Both the position numbers and the translations under genes were made by a program. From assembly GCA_905182265.1 (NCBI GenBank), contig CAJJAO010000010.1:62001-126000 (forward strand): a stretch of DNA of 64,000 nucleotides, read 5' to 3'. The notes beneath the pieces were generated by a model. That model searched no databases. It was not told the DNA's origin and was given only the letters and a program-made list of their open reading frames with translations. Origin of the DNA: a gamma proteobacterium HTCC2207. Its GTDB lineage: Bacteria > Pseudomonadota > Gammaproteobacteria > Pseudomonadales > Porticoccaceae. This document shows, one piece after another, positions 1-7,989 of the stretch (positions are counted from its first letter, which is position 1; each line of letters starts with the position of its first letter).

Positions 1-1092
1 GCCACATTGATGATGGCCCCACTGGGTGCCCATGACGAAGAAGACGATACGATCTATCAATATCTCAAATATGAGGATGGGGTTAAATCGCGTCTCGAAA
101 ACGCCAGAATTTTGTATGTAGCAGCCACTCGTGCAATCCGTAAACTCTATCTATTTGCCGAGCTAAAGGAAGAAAAAGATAGCTATAAAAAACCCTCGCA
201 AGGCACCCTCTTGGCTCCTATCTGGAAGACGATTGAACAGGGGATCAGCGCTCAAGATTACCCGGTAATCGACCTAGACGAGTCAGATAGCATCCTAGAA
301 AAAGACCCCAGGGTAGAATCAGAAAGCAGGTCTCTCAAAGCTGCAAACACTTTGCGCAGACTGCCAGGCACTTTTGTAACCCAATCATTGCCCACTAATG
401 GGTTGGGATTTGGCACAGAATCTAAGGCCAGTGAAGAGCCAGTAACCAATATGGACGTTACAATAGGCATGCGGTCTCGGCATCTAGGGACCGTACTCCA
501 TAGGTCGTTAAAACAGTTTGCCACAGAGGGTCTTGCGCAATGGCCCCAGCAGCGTCTAAACAAACTATCTGTTGCCTGGGCAGCACAGCTCAAGCAACTT
601 GGCATGATTGTCACCGAGGAAGAGTTAGCGGAGCTGGCCAAGGCGGTAAAGACCATGCTGGCTGACCCCACAGGGCTTTGGATTTTGGACTCCCATGAAC
701 AGGCACATTGCGAACAGGCTCTGGGTTATGTTCAGAATGACATAAATGGCGATGGCGATGCCAATAGCGAACTTGATAGCCAAATTGATGGCGAAATTGA
801 TGGCCAAATTAGTAGCCAAACCAGCATCCAAGCTAGAGCCATCTCAACCTCCATTATTGATCGCACCTTCGTTGACCAGTCTATTCGCTGGATCATTGAT
901 TACAAAATGTCACGCCCAGGCCCAGATGAGTCTGAGCAAAACTTTGCCCTTAGGCAGACCGGCGCCTACCAAGCACAACTCAAACATTACGCAAATTTGT
1001 ACCGCGGAATGGAAACAAACCCTGAAAGGCCAGTAAAGAGCGCCCTCTACTTCCCTCAAATACCTATGTTTGTTGAGGTCAACACGGATTAA
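1..1092 (+). CDS. UvrD/RecB-like helicase-nuclease, C-terminal part (5' end outside window)
   Basis: The reading frame is open from the first base, so this is the 3' end of a longer gene. Near the start it shows the helicase motif VI-like stretch YVAATRAIRK, typical of UvrD/PcrA/RecB superfamily 1 helicases. The second half looks like a RecB-type PD-(D/E)XK nuclease: a GTVLHRSL motif (GxxxH) near base 490, then FVDQSIRWIIDYK near 870-905, whose D...DYK residues are the expected metal and catalytic positions. The family processes double-strand DNA ends for recombination repair, usually with a partner nuclease encoded upstream, which would lie outside this window. A Ser/Asp/Gln/Ile-rich insert encoded by a 12-bp tandem repeat lies between the two nuclease motifs. 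Helicase-nuclease identity is well supported; the exact subfamily (RecB, AddA or an AddA-like relative) is not settled from this fragment. Confidence 0.85.
   Translation, partial: ATLMMAPLGAHDEEDDTIYQYLKYEDGVKSRLENARILYVAATRAIRKLYLFAELKEEKDSYKKPSQGTLLAPIWKTIEQGISAQDYPVIDLDESDSILEKDPRVESESRSLKAANTLRRLPGTFVTQSLPTNGLGFGTESKASEEPVTNMDVTIGMRSRHLGTVLHRSLKQFATEGLAQWPQQRLNKLSVAWAAQLKQLGMIVTEEELAELAKAVKTMLADPTGLWILDSHEQAHCEQALGYVQNDINGDGDANSELDSQIDGEIDGQISSQTSIQARAISTSIIDRTFVDQSIRWIIDYKMSRPGPDESEQNFALRQTGAYQAQLKHYANLYRGMETNPERPVKSALYFPQIPMFVEVNTD
766..825 (+). repeat. 12-bp tandem repeat x5 inside the helicase-nuclease gene
   Basis: Five adjacent 12-bp units related to AGCCAAATTGAT encode the four-residue series SELD, SQID, GEID, GQIS, SQTS. 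The unit is a multiple of three, so the frame is kept. The insert lies between the GxxxH and D...DYK nuclease motifs and looks like an expanded surface loop. Confidence 0.8.
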
Positions 1093-1164
1093 CCTTCATA
1101 AATCTCCATTTTTAAGTACAATAGCGGCCCAGCTAAAATCACGTTAAATGGTAGGAACTCCGAC

Positions 1165-2238
1165 ATGGATCCCCACGCAGTAGAAAATATTAATATCGAG
1201 CCACCAGAGATTCTGATTACGCCTGCAGAGTTAAAGCGCGCTATACCTATATCAGATAAGGCTCGTGAGACCATTTCACAGGGTCGCAAGGCTATCGAGA
1301 ATATTCTCGAACGCAAAGATCACCGCATTATTGTCGTGGTGGGCCCCTGCTCTATTCACGATCTTGACGCCGCCAATGAATATGCTTTGCGCCTTAAGGC
1401 ACTGGCCGACAAAGTGAGCGACAGCCTGCTAATCGTCATGCGCGTTTATTTCGAAAAGCCCCGCACCACGGTTGGCTGGAAAGGTTTGATCAATGATCCC
1501 TTTATGAACGACTCTTTCAAGATCACCGATGGTCTGCATATTGGTCGTAAGCTTTTGCACGATGTTCTTGAGATTGGTCTGCCCACAGCAACCGAAGCTC
1601 TCGACCCGATTTCGCCCCAGTACCTCCAGGACCTAATTTCTTGGTCGGCCATTGGTGCGCGCACAACAGAATCCCAGACCCACAGAGAAATGGCCTCTGG
1701 CCTTTCCTCTTCCGTTGGTTTTAAAAATGGTACCGATGGCAGTCTAACTGTCGCTATCAATGCACTGCAGTCAGTCGCTAGCCCTCATCGATTTTTGGGT
1801 ATTAACTCAGATGGGCGTGTATCGATTATTACTACTCGCGGCAATCCCTACGCCCACGTAGTACTGCGCGGTGGCAATGGCAAACCAAACTATGATTCGG
1901 TCAGCGTATCCATCTGTGAGCAAGAGCTTGAACAGGCTGGAATCGCAGCCAATATTATGGTGGATTGCAGTCATGCAAATTCAAACAAAGACCATAATCT
2001 GCAGCCACTGGTACTTGAGAATGTGTCTAACCAAATTCTTGAAGGTAACAACTCGATTATTGGTGTAATGATAGAGAGCCATCTTAATGGCGGCAGCCAA
2101 AAACTATCGAGTAACCCAGATGAAATGAAATACGGCGTGTCAGTCACTGATGCCTGCATCGACTGGGAAACAACAGAGCGATCGTTGGTTGCTATGGCCG
2201 ATAAACTGCGCGAGACACTGAAGAAGCGTTTAGGCTAG
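1165..2238 (+). CDS. aroG: 3-deoxy-7-phosphoheptulonate synthase (DAHP synthase, AroF/G/H type)
   Basis: It catalyses the first step of the shikimate pathway, condensing phosphoenolpyruvate with erythrose 4-phosphate for aromatic amino acid synthesis in the cytoplasm. At 357 residues it has the normal length for the class I AroFGH family. Visible landmarks are GPCSIHD at residues 60-66, whose Cys is a metal ligand, and MRVYFEKPRTTVGWKG at 92-107, which binds phosphoenolpyruvate; downstream GARTTESQ, RGGNGKPNYD and VDCSHANSNK complete the active site. It stands alone, with a strong terminator just after the stop. Which feedback-inhibited isozyme it is (Phe, Tyr or Trp sensitive) cannot be told from the sequence, so the symbol stands for the family. 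Confidence 0.95.
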   Translation: MDPHAVENINIEPPEILITPAELKRAIPISDKARETISQGRKAIENILERKDHRIIVVVGPCSIHDLDAANEYALRLKALADKVSDSLLIVMRVYFEKPRTTVGWKGLINDPFMNDSFKITDGLHIGRKLLHDVLEIGLPTATEALDPISPQYLQDLISWSAIGARTTESQTHREMASGLSSSVGFKNGTDGSLTVAINALQSVASPHRFLGINSDGRVSIITTRGNPYAHVVLRGGNGKPNYDSVSVSICEQELEQAGIAANIMVDCSHANSNKDHNLQPLVLENVSNQILEGNNSIIGVMIESHLNGGSQKLSSNPDEMKYGVSVTDACIDWETTERSLVAMADKLRETLKKRLG

Positions 2239-2256
2239 TTTGGCTAAGAACAAGAT

Positions 2257-2293
2257 AGCCCCTGCCCAGTCTAGCTGTGTAGGGGCTTTTTTT
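2257..2293 (+). terminator. Rho-independent terminator after aroG
   Basis: Stem AGCCCCT (2257-2263) pairs with AGGGGCT (2281-2287) and runs into a T tract. It begins 18 bases after the aroG stop codon. Confidence 0.9.
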
Positions 2294-2333
2294 AGCCAAG
2301 TTTTTAAATAGAGCTGCTTTATATAAGAGCTGT

Positions 2334-2594
2334 TTATATCAGAACATCGTTTTTGCGACGATGATTGCCGGCCTTTAGGCAGTCTGAATTATAGAGCTCC
2401 CTAATATCTACTTTTAGCGCCTCGGCTAAAACCGCCACTTCGCTATCCGTCACCCTGCGTACCTGGGCTTCAATTTTTGCCAGAGTACTGCGGCTTATAT
2501 CCCATTTATTGATATTACAGCGCGCTGCCAAAGCTTCTTGGGTCATCCGTTTCGAAGCTCTAATTTCTTTTACTTTTGGACCTACTATGTTCAT
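2334..2594 (-). CDS. XRE-family helix-turn-helix regulator
   Basis: An 86-residue protein that is essentially one Cro/C1-type DNA-binding domain. VKEIRASKRMTQEALAARCN forms helices 1-2, ISRSTLAKIEAQVRRVTD is the recognition helix region, and VAVLAEALKVDIRELY closes the five-helix fold. There is no sensor or effector domain, so it probably acts as a dimeric repressor. It is transcribed divergently from the small gene at 2672, and the 77-bp space between them holds three inverted repeats. Its Shine-Dalgarno GGGAG lies inside one of them (2602-2617), 7 bases from the ATG. Autoregulation is inferred from this layout. Its position next to an uncharacterised small gene recalls toxin-antitoxin or phage-type switches, but no toxin domain is recognisable. 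Confidence 0.85.
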   Translation of the reverse strand: MNIVGPKVKEIRASKRMTQEALAARCNINKWDISRSTLAKIEAQVRRVTDSEVAVLAEALKVDIRELYNSDCLKAGNHRRKNDVLI

Positions 2595-2601
2595 TTATTG
2601 T

Positions 2602-2617
2602 GCTCCCTGCAAGGAGC
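2602..2617. promoter_or_regulatory. Inverted repeat over the XRE gene ribosome site
   Basis: GCTCC and GGAGC are separated by 6 bases. On the minus strand the second arm is the Shine-Dalgarno of the XRE gene, 7 bases before its ATG, so the transcript can form a hairpin that hides it. As DNA it could equally be an operator half. Confidence 0.6.
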
Positions 2618-2632
2618 TTGATTCTGCCAAAT

Positions 2633-2647
2633 AATACTGTCAGTATT
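2633..2647. promoter_or_regulatory. Central 15-bp palindrome between divergent genes
   Basis: AATACTG and CAGTATT form a perfect palindrome around a single T. It lies between the two GCTCC/GGAGC repeats. A dimeric HTH protein such as the neighbouring XRE regulator is the natural candidate ligand; that link is inferred. Confidence 0.6.
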
Positions 2648-2665
2648 GCTCCATAATCGGAGCAA
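2646..2665. promoter_or_regulatory. Inverted repeat over the ribosome site of the 90-residue gene
   Basis: Seven-base arms TTGCTCC and GGAGCAA are separated by ATAATC. The right arm supplies GGAG, the apparent Shine-Dalgarno 9 bases before the ATG at 2672. Core arms and 6-base spacing are identical to the repeat at 2602-2617. Confidence 0.6.
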
Positions 2666-2671
2666 CAGCCT

Positions 2672-2944
2672 ATGGATAGATTAAGCTTTCAACGCCACCT
2701 ACTTATTCGTGAAATAAAATCCTTTAAAAAAGAACTCTCTGATTTTAGTACTGACTGTGCTTTTATGTCAGAGGCGTTCAACGATCTCATCAAACAAGAA
2801 AGCCACGAGATAGATAGCACCACTATTGGTTTGCAGATGTTCTCACAATGGGTTGCTAATAAAAGCCATACCTTCGACAGAAACATGCGAGATATCAAAG
2901 AAAAAACAGATAACATTCTAATTCTCGATAAAAACTATTCTTAG
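2672..2944 (+). CDS. Small hypothetical protein divergent from XRE regulator
   Basis: A 90-residue protein I do not recognise. It is rich in Lys, Asp, Ser and Phe, has no signal peptide or membrane segment, and looks almost entirely helical, with a predicted amphipathic stretch IREIKSFKKELSDF near the N terminus. The start is supported by GGAG 9 bases upstream, which is itself one arm of a hairpin. The head-to-head arrangement with an XRE regulator and shared inverted repeats suggests co-regulation. It could be the partner protein of a small regulatory or toxin-antitoxin-like module, but nothing in the sequence shows toxicity. I am fairly confident it is a real gene and have no evidence for a function. 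Confidence 0.6.
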   Translation: MDRLSFQRHLLIREIKSFKKELSDFSTDCAFMSEAFNDLIKQESHEIDSTTIGLQMFSQWVANKSHTFDRNMRDIKEKTDNILILDKNYS

Positions 2945-3140
2945 CCCTCTAAAAAACTGACGATTGCTAATAGTATGCCGAATAAACAGCCTAGTCCGTT
3001 GATCATCTATTCCTAACAAAAAGCTCAGTTAGCACGCAACGTTAAACCAACGCCCTGACTTAAACCAAGCCAAGTTTGGCTCGCCCTGAAGCTTAGAAAA
3101 AGGTATTGTTCGCTCAGTCCTAAATTACCGAAAAATACCT

Positions 3141-3836
3141 ATGCCCAGATTACTCCTCCTTGTCGCTATTGCCCTGTCCATTTGGTATTGGTGGTCAGTA
3201 TTAAAGCGTCAACCCGATGACAAACGTAGGTCATTCCTGTGGCGCACCGCCTTTTGGACTGTGCTGGGTCTATCCATTGTGCTGGTGGCTACAGGTCGAA
3301 TGCATTGGCTGGGCGCTGGGCTTGCCGCACTCATACCCATAGGCAAAGGTGTTTTAGCCCTAGGCCTGCGTGCACTGCCGCTGGTCAACGTTTTGAGTCG
3401 CTTTAAAACAACGCCATCGCAGTTTCGCTCTCAGTCATTGTTGGTAGAGATTAATTTCGCCAACAGAAAGATGGACGGAGAGGTGTTGCAGGGAGATTAT
3501 ACTGGCAAGCGCTTGTCAGAGCTCAGTCCAGAAGAACTGCAAAATCTAGCCGCTTGGCTAAAAGAGGCTGATCGAGAGGCCTATGTCCTTTTGCAGGCAT
3601 ATACATTGCGCGGAAGCAGCAATAGCAGTGACCGTTCAGCAGGCAATGAACAACCCAGTAGCTATGCAGATTTGTCAAAAGAAGAAGCCTTTAAGATTTT
3701 GGGCCTAGAGAGCGATGCCTCTAAAGAAGATATTATCAAGGCCCATAAACGACTGATGCAACGCCTGCATCCAGATCGTGGTGGCAGCGACTATCTTGCC
3801 GCTAAAATCAACGCGGCAAAAGATATGCTGGTTTAG
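3141..3836 (+). CDS. Membrane-anchored J-domain (DnaJ-like) protein
   Basis: This 231-residue protein has hydrophobic segments at about residues 2-19, 35-52 and 56-80, then a cytoplasmic linker and a C-terminal J domain at about 170-231. The J domain carries the essential HPD motif in RLHPDRGGSD, which stimulates the ATPase of DnaK/Hsp70. The architecture, membrane N terminus plus terminal J domain ending in a short AKINAAKDML helix, resembles the Tim14/Pam18-like bacterial J proteins more than DjlA, whose J domain is preceded by a TerB-like domain. It probably recruits DnaK to a membrane client, but no client is indicated. The next gene, an ABC exporter, starts 55 bases downstream in the same direction and may share a transcript. 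Confidence 0.85.
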   Translation: MPRLLLLVAIALSIWYWWSVLKRQPDDKRRSFLWRTAFWTVLGLSIVLVATGRMHWLGAGLAALIPIGKGVLALGLRALPLVNVLSRFKTTPSQFRSQSLLVEINFANRKMDGEVLQGDYTGKRLSELSPEELQNLAAWLKEADREAYVLLQAYTLRGSSNSSDRSAGNEQPSSYADLSKEEAFKILGLESDASKEDIIKAHKRLMQRLHPDRGGSDYLAAKINAAKDMLV

Positions 3837-3891
3837 ACCTCTAAAACACAAGCTGCCAACCACTACCTATCAAATCAAATAGAGCACTAAT

Positions 3892-5748
3892 ATGCGCCAT
3901 GGCGACTCCGGGTCAGAGCCTCAAAGCAAAATAAACTGGAAAGTCTTTTCTATTATTTGGCCCTATTTGCTCGAATACAGGGTGCGTGTCTTTATCGCAG
4001 TCAGCTGCTTGGTACTGTCTAAAGCAGCCAGTGTCAGCGGCCCATTTTTACTCAAAAACATCGTCGATACCTTCACGCAAGACCCAGCCACTGCGAGCTT
4101 ACTAACGCCCATCATTGTTCCCCTTGGGTTGGTGCTGGCCTATGGCTTTGCACGGTTCTCCATGATTATGCTCGGCGAGATTCGCGATACCGTATTCGGC
4201 CGCGTCACTGAGCGGGCTATGCGGCGTATTGGCCTGCAAGTCTTTGAGCATGTGCACAGCCTAGACTTGGATTTTCACCTCAACAGACGCACCGGTGGAC
4301 TGGCTAGAGATATAGAAAGGGGCACCAATGGCATCAGCTTTTTGATGCGCTTTTTTGTGTTCAATATAGCGCCTACTCTCATCGAAATCGCGCTGGTGAT
4401 TGGTTTGCTGCTTTATAATTATGGCATCGCTTTTGCGGCCATTACCCTGACCTCTGTGGTTCTCTATATTGGGTTCTCTATGGTCACCACAGACTGGCGC
4501 ACCCAATTTGTTCGGGAGGCCAACAGGGCTGATAACGAAGCTAGCACTAGAACTATAGATAGCCTGCTCAATTATGAAACCGTCAAATATTTTACCAATG
4601 AAGGATTCGAAGCTGACCGCTACGACAGCGCCCTAAAGACTTGGGAAATAGCGCGACGTAAAAACCGCCTTTCACTGCTCTCTCTCAACACAGGGCAGGC
4701 CTTGATTATCACTATCGCCATGACGGCCATGATGTGGCTGGCCGCTGTGGGAGTCGCAGAACAAACCATGACAGTCGGTGACTTTGTTTTAATTAACGCC
4801 TTTATGATGCAGCTATTTATGCCGCTTAATTTTCTCGGTTTTGTCTATCGGGAAATCAAAGGGTCTATGGCTAATATAGAGAATATGTTTGCCCTCATGG
4901 ACCTCCGCTCAAAGGTGCAAGACAGCCCGGACGCACCTGCCTTAAAAGTGAGCCAAGGTCGCATTCAATTCGACAATGTGTCATTTCAGTATCAAGCTAA
5001 TCGCCCAATACTCAGGAACCTTAGCTTTAGTATTGAGCCGGGCCAAAAGGTCGCCATTGTGGGTGCCAGCGGCGCGGGGAAATCTTCCCTAGTGAAGCTA
5101 CTATTTCGTTTCTATGACCCCAGCACTGGCAGCATTAGTATTGACGGCCAAAATATTGCAGAGGTAAGCCAGCAATCCCTTAGAAAAGTGATAGGCATAG
5201 TGCCTCAGGACACCGTACTGTTTAACGATAGTATTGTTGAGAATATACGCTACGGCAGCACATCGGCTAACGACCAAGAAGTTGATCAAGCAATACAACT
5301 AGCCCATTTAAAAGCCTTTGTAGACGACTTACCCGAAGGTGTTGAAACTCGAGTTGGCGAACGCGGACTGAAGCTATCTGGCGGAGAAAAGCAGCGAGTC
5401 GCCATTGCTCGCACCATATTAAAGCGCCCTCCTATACTGGTTTTTGATGAAGCAACCTCGTCTCTAGATAGTAAATCTGAGCAATCGATACTAACCGCTC
5501 TCAAAGAAATATCTCAAGGCCATAGCAGTATGGTGATTGCTCATCGCCTCTCGACGATTATCGACGCCGACAAAATACTGGTGCTGGACCATGGCACTAT
5601 TGTTGAGCAGGGCAACCATCAGGCCCTGTTGGACCTTGATGGGCACTACGCCGAGCTGTGGTCTGCCCAACTTCGCAAAGCACAAAGTAAATATCAAAGC
5701 AAAGAGCTATCCAAAGAGCAGCCGAAAGAGCCGCCTGCAACGGAGTAA
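3892..5748 (+). CDS. Atm1-type ABC exporter (fused permease and ATPase)
   Basis: A 618-residue half-transporter with six membrane helices in the first ~320 residues and an ATP-binding domain after ~345. Visible motifs are Walker A GASGAGKSS (~391), the Q-loop VPQDTVLF, the signature LSGGEKQR (~495), Walker B ILVFDEAT (~516) and the H-loop IAHRLST. The stretch DFHLNRRTGGLARDIERG in the membrane domain is characteristic of the Atm1/HMT1 group, which exports glutathione-linked sulfur or metal conjugates and is tied to Fe-S cluster homeostasis and heavy-metal tolerance. It should act as a homodimer in the inner membrane. The Lys/Ser/Gln/Glu/Pro-rich tail after ~600 is low-complexity and looks internally repetitive. 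Function is assigned by family; the substrate is not visible. Confidence 0.92.
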   Translation: MRHGDSGSEPQSKINWKVFSIIWPYLLEYRVRVFIAVSCLVLSKAASVSGPFLLKNIVDTFTQDPATASLLTPIIVPLGLVLAYGFARFSMIMLGEIRDTVFGRVTERAMRRIGLQVFEHVHSLDLDFHLNRRTGGLARDIERGTNGISFLMRFFVFNIAPTLIEIALVIGLLLYNYGIAFAAITLTSVVLYIGFSMVTTDWRTQFVREANRADNEASTRTIDSLLNYETVKYFTNEGFEADRYDSALKTWEIARRKNRLSLLSLNTGQALIITIAMTAMMWLAAVGVAEQTMTVGDFVLINAFMMQLFMPLNFLGFVYREIKGSMANIENMFALMDLRSKVQDSPDAPALKVSQGRIQFDNVSFQYQANRPILRNLSFSIEPGQKVAIVGASGAGKSSLVKLLFRFYDPSTGSISIDGQNIAEVSQQSLRKVIGIVPQDTVLFNDSIVENIRYGSTSANDQEVDQAIQLAHLKAFVDDLPEGVETRVGERGLKLSGGEKQRVAIARTILKRPPILVFDEATSSLDSKSEQSILTALKEISQGHSSMVIAHRLSTIIDADKILVLDHGTIVEQGNHQALLDLDGHYAELWSAQLRKAQSKYQSKELSKEQPKEPPATE

Positions 5749-5859
5749 CAACGACCACAGCCGTTAAAACCTAGGTAAAGGTCGTCTCTATTCCAGCCAA
5801 CATTGCTCTAGTTTGTATAAAAATGATAACTGGTTCACTTTTTAAGCTCCCGTTAGTTG

Positions 5860-5908
5860 CGCAATGTCTCGCAAGCCATAGAATCGCTCCTATCAAGAGA
5901 ACATTGCG
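5860..5908. promoter_or_regulatory. Inverted repeat in the leader of the PEP-CTERM-like gene
   Basis: Perfect 8-base arms CGCAATGT (5860-5867) and ACATTGCG (5901-5908) enclose 33 bases, ending 30 bases before the ATG at 5939. It could be an operator or a leader RNA stem; nothing distinguishes the two. Confidence 0.35.
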
Positions 5909-5938
5909 TTGGCGGGATGCTGACAAGGAGTATCAACT

Positions 5939-6598
5939 ATGAGTAAACCCATTAGTGCCCCCCTAGGTATTTTGGCCAGTGGCTTACTGGCGCTTTTTCT
6001 AACGTCAACAGCGATCGCTGGCACTGTCGAAATTACCTACGAAAATAGTGGAACCTCTAGCAGCAATGCGGGGTTACATGAACTGACTATTGATGGCGTT
6101 AGCACTTACGCGATGAATACCAAATCAAAGCCGCCCAAGTCGGGCAAAACATGGACTGCAACCGTTAACTCTTATAGCGACGTTCAGGCTGGCGGAGGCA
6201 AGTACAACAAAAAAGCTGGAGATGCTAAAAAGTATAATCAGGTAGGTTATATATTTAGCTATATGGACTTTTCCGATAGTCCAACCAGCTCTAACACGGC
6301 ATGGAATGCCGCCATCAACCAGGCCTCATGGAAGATCTTTGGCAAGAAAGCCAAGCTGAGTTCTTTAGCAACATACGTCTACAACTATGCAACTGCTGGT
6401 TACGGCTATGTTGATAACTACAACTGGAGTGACAGCATGACGGTCTACACCGCCACAGACTTTAAGTCAGAATATTTTGCTCCCATGGCGCCAATAGCCA
6501 CACCTATTCCCAGTGCAATCTTCTTATTTGGTTCAATGTTTGTTGGACTGATCGGATTAGCACGACGCAATCCTAGCAATCGGGTTATGCAGGCCTAG
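5939..6598 (+). CDS. Secreted protein with PEP-CTERM-like sorting tail
   Basis: A 219-residue exported protein. The N terminus has a signal peptide (hydrophobic run LGILASGLLALFLTSTAIAG, cleavage probably after AIA at ~27). The middle is rich in Ser, Thr, Tyr, Asn and Gly, without a recognised catalytic domain. The C terminus is tripartite: a PIPSA motif near residue 190, a hydrophobic helix (IFLFGSMFVGLIGLA) and then basic RR. That is the pattern of VPxxP/PEP-CTERM signals cut by exosortase and linked to surface polysaccharide in biofilm-forming Gram-negatives. A strong AAGGAG ribosome site precedes the ATG and a terminator follows the gene, so it is monocistronic. No exosortase is present in the window. 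A surface or matrix role is inferred from the tail. Confidence 0.8.
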   Translation: MSKPISAPLGILASGLLALFLTSTAIAGTVEITYENSGTSSSNAGLHELTIDGVSTYAMNTKSKPPKSGKTWTATVNSYSDVQAGGGKYNKKAGDAKKYNQVGYIFSYMDFSDSPTSSNTAWNAAINQASWKIFGKKAKLSSLATYVYNYATAGYGYVDNYNWSDSMTVYTATDFKSEYFAPMAPIATPIPSAIFLFGSMFVGLIGLARRNPSNRVMQA

Positions 6599-6634
6599 AT
6601 TGTTCTGAATAGTAGCTCCTAGCACTAAAAGCTT

Positions 6635-6661
6635 AAAGGTCCTTCAGGGGGCCTTTTTTTT
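6635..6661 (+). terminator. Rho-independent terminator after PEP-CTERM-like gene
   Basis: AAAGGTCC (6635-6642) pairs, with one G-U pair, with GGGCCTTT-type bases at 6649-6656, followed by a run of T. Confidence 0.85.
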
Positions 6662-6816
6662 GTCTGTTTTAAGCTGATTACTAGGATCCAAGATTTCAGT
6701 CACAGCTATTTACGCTATTCGGTTAAAAACAAACCCACGGCTATATAGCCTATAAAACAAATGACCACTACAATAGCGGCTCATCAGCGCACTTCAACAT
6801 TGTAAAGGTTTCTATC

Positions 6817-7989
6817 ATGTCCATTGACTCGCCGACGCTTGCATTAACCAAGCAGCTCATCGCTAGATCATCGGTTACTCCGCATGACGAAGGGTGCCAA
6901 AAATTAATGACTGACCGCCTCGAGGCGCTTGGCTTTACACTGACCAGCCTGCGCTTCGAAGACGTGGATAATTTCTGGGCGATCCGTGGCGACCAGGGCC
7001 CTATTCTCTGCTTTGCAGGACACACAGATGTTGTGCCAACTGGCCCAGAAGCCAACTGGCGTAGCCCTCCTTTTGAGCCCACCACAGTTGATGGCCAGCT
7101 CTATGGTCGTGGCGCTGCTGATATGAAGGGCTCACTGGCAGCAATGATTGTCGCCGTTGAACAGTTTGTAACAGAGTATCCGCACCATAATGGACGCATC
7201 GCTTTTTTAATTACTAGTGACGAAGAAGGTCCGGCCAAAAATGGCACAGTCAAAGTGGTTGAGTGGCTGCAGCAGCAAAATATTACCCCAGATTACTGTC
7301 TGGTCGGTGAACCATCGAGCACAGCCCAGTGTGGTGATGTGATTAAGAATGGCCGCCGTGGTTCTCTTGGCTGCACCATGCGTGTGAAAGGGCTGCAGGG
7401 TCACGTTGCCTACCCCCATCTGGCCAGCAATCCGATTCATACCGCTGTACCCGCGCTCACAGAGCTAGCAGCCGAAACCTGGGATCAGGGCAACCAATTT
7501 TTCCCTGCAACTAGCTTCCAAATATCAAATATCAATGGCGGCACCGGGGCAACCAATGTCATCCCAGGTGAGTTAGAGGTAGTCTTTAATTTCCGTTTTT
7601 CTACCGAAGTTACCGATCAGCAGCTGCGCGATCGCACAGAAGCTATTCTTGATAAACACCATTTAGATTATGAGTTAGATTGGAATCTCAGTGGTCAGGC
7701 ATTCCTCACGCCAGAAGGCGAGTTAGTAGATGCCGCAGTAGCTAGTATTAAGCAGGTGACTGGCTTAGATACTGAATTATCGACAGCCGGAGGCACATCG
7801 GATGGTCGTTTTATCGCACTTATGGGTACTCAGGTTGTTGAACTTGGCCCGACAAACGCGACAATCCATCAGGTCGATGAAAACGTCAATATTGCAGATT
7901 TGGACACACTGACTTCTATCTACCAAACAATGCTGGAAAAGCTGTTTGTGGAAGCGGATCTTCATGACGCCCCTGTAAAAGCACCATGA
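6817..7989 (+). CDS. dapE: Succinyl-diaminopimelate desuccinylase
   Basis: It removes succinate from N-succinyl-LL-diaminopimelate in the lysine and peptidoglycan precursor pathway. It is a di-zinc M20 enzyme, normally a cytoplasmic dimer. Metal and catalytic residues are visible: H69 and D71 in [10 protein letters not shown]102 in [10 protein letters not shown]136/E137 in TSDEEG, E165 in VGEPSS, and the C-terminal His in [10 protein letters not shown]. The 390 residues include a short extra tail beyond the usual ~377. The gene overlaps the following EamA transporter by four bases (ATGA), so the two are translationally coupled. dapA of the same pathway lies at 12535-13413 but is not in this operon. 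Confidence 0.97.
   Translation: MSIDSPTLALTKQLIARSSVTPHDEGCQKLMTDRLEALGFTLTSLRFEDVDNFWAIRGDQGPILCFAGHTDVVPTGPEANWRSPPFEPTTVDGQLYGRGAADMKGSLAAMIVAVEQFVTEYPHHNGRIAFLITSDEEGPAKNGTVKVVEWLQQQNITPDYCLVGEPSSTAQCGDVIKNGRRGSLGCTMRVKGLQGHVAYPHLASNPIHTAVPALTELAAETWDQGNQFFPATSFQISNINGGTGATNVIPGELEVVFNFRFSTEVTDQQLRDRTEAILDKHHLDYELDWNLSGQAFLTPEGELVDAAVASIKQVTGLDTELSTAGGTSDGRFIALMGTQVVELGPTNATIHQVDENVNIADLDTLTSIYQTMLEKLFVEADLHDAPVKAP

Noticed and set aside
2334..2944. Classical toxin-antitoxin pair
   Set aside because: The genes are divergent, not in one operon, and no toxin fold is recognisable; only a regulatory module is proposed.
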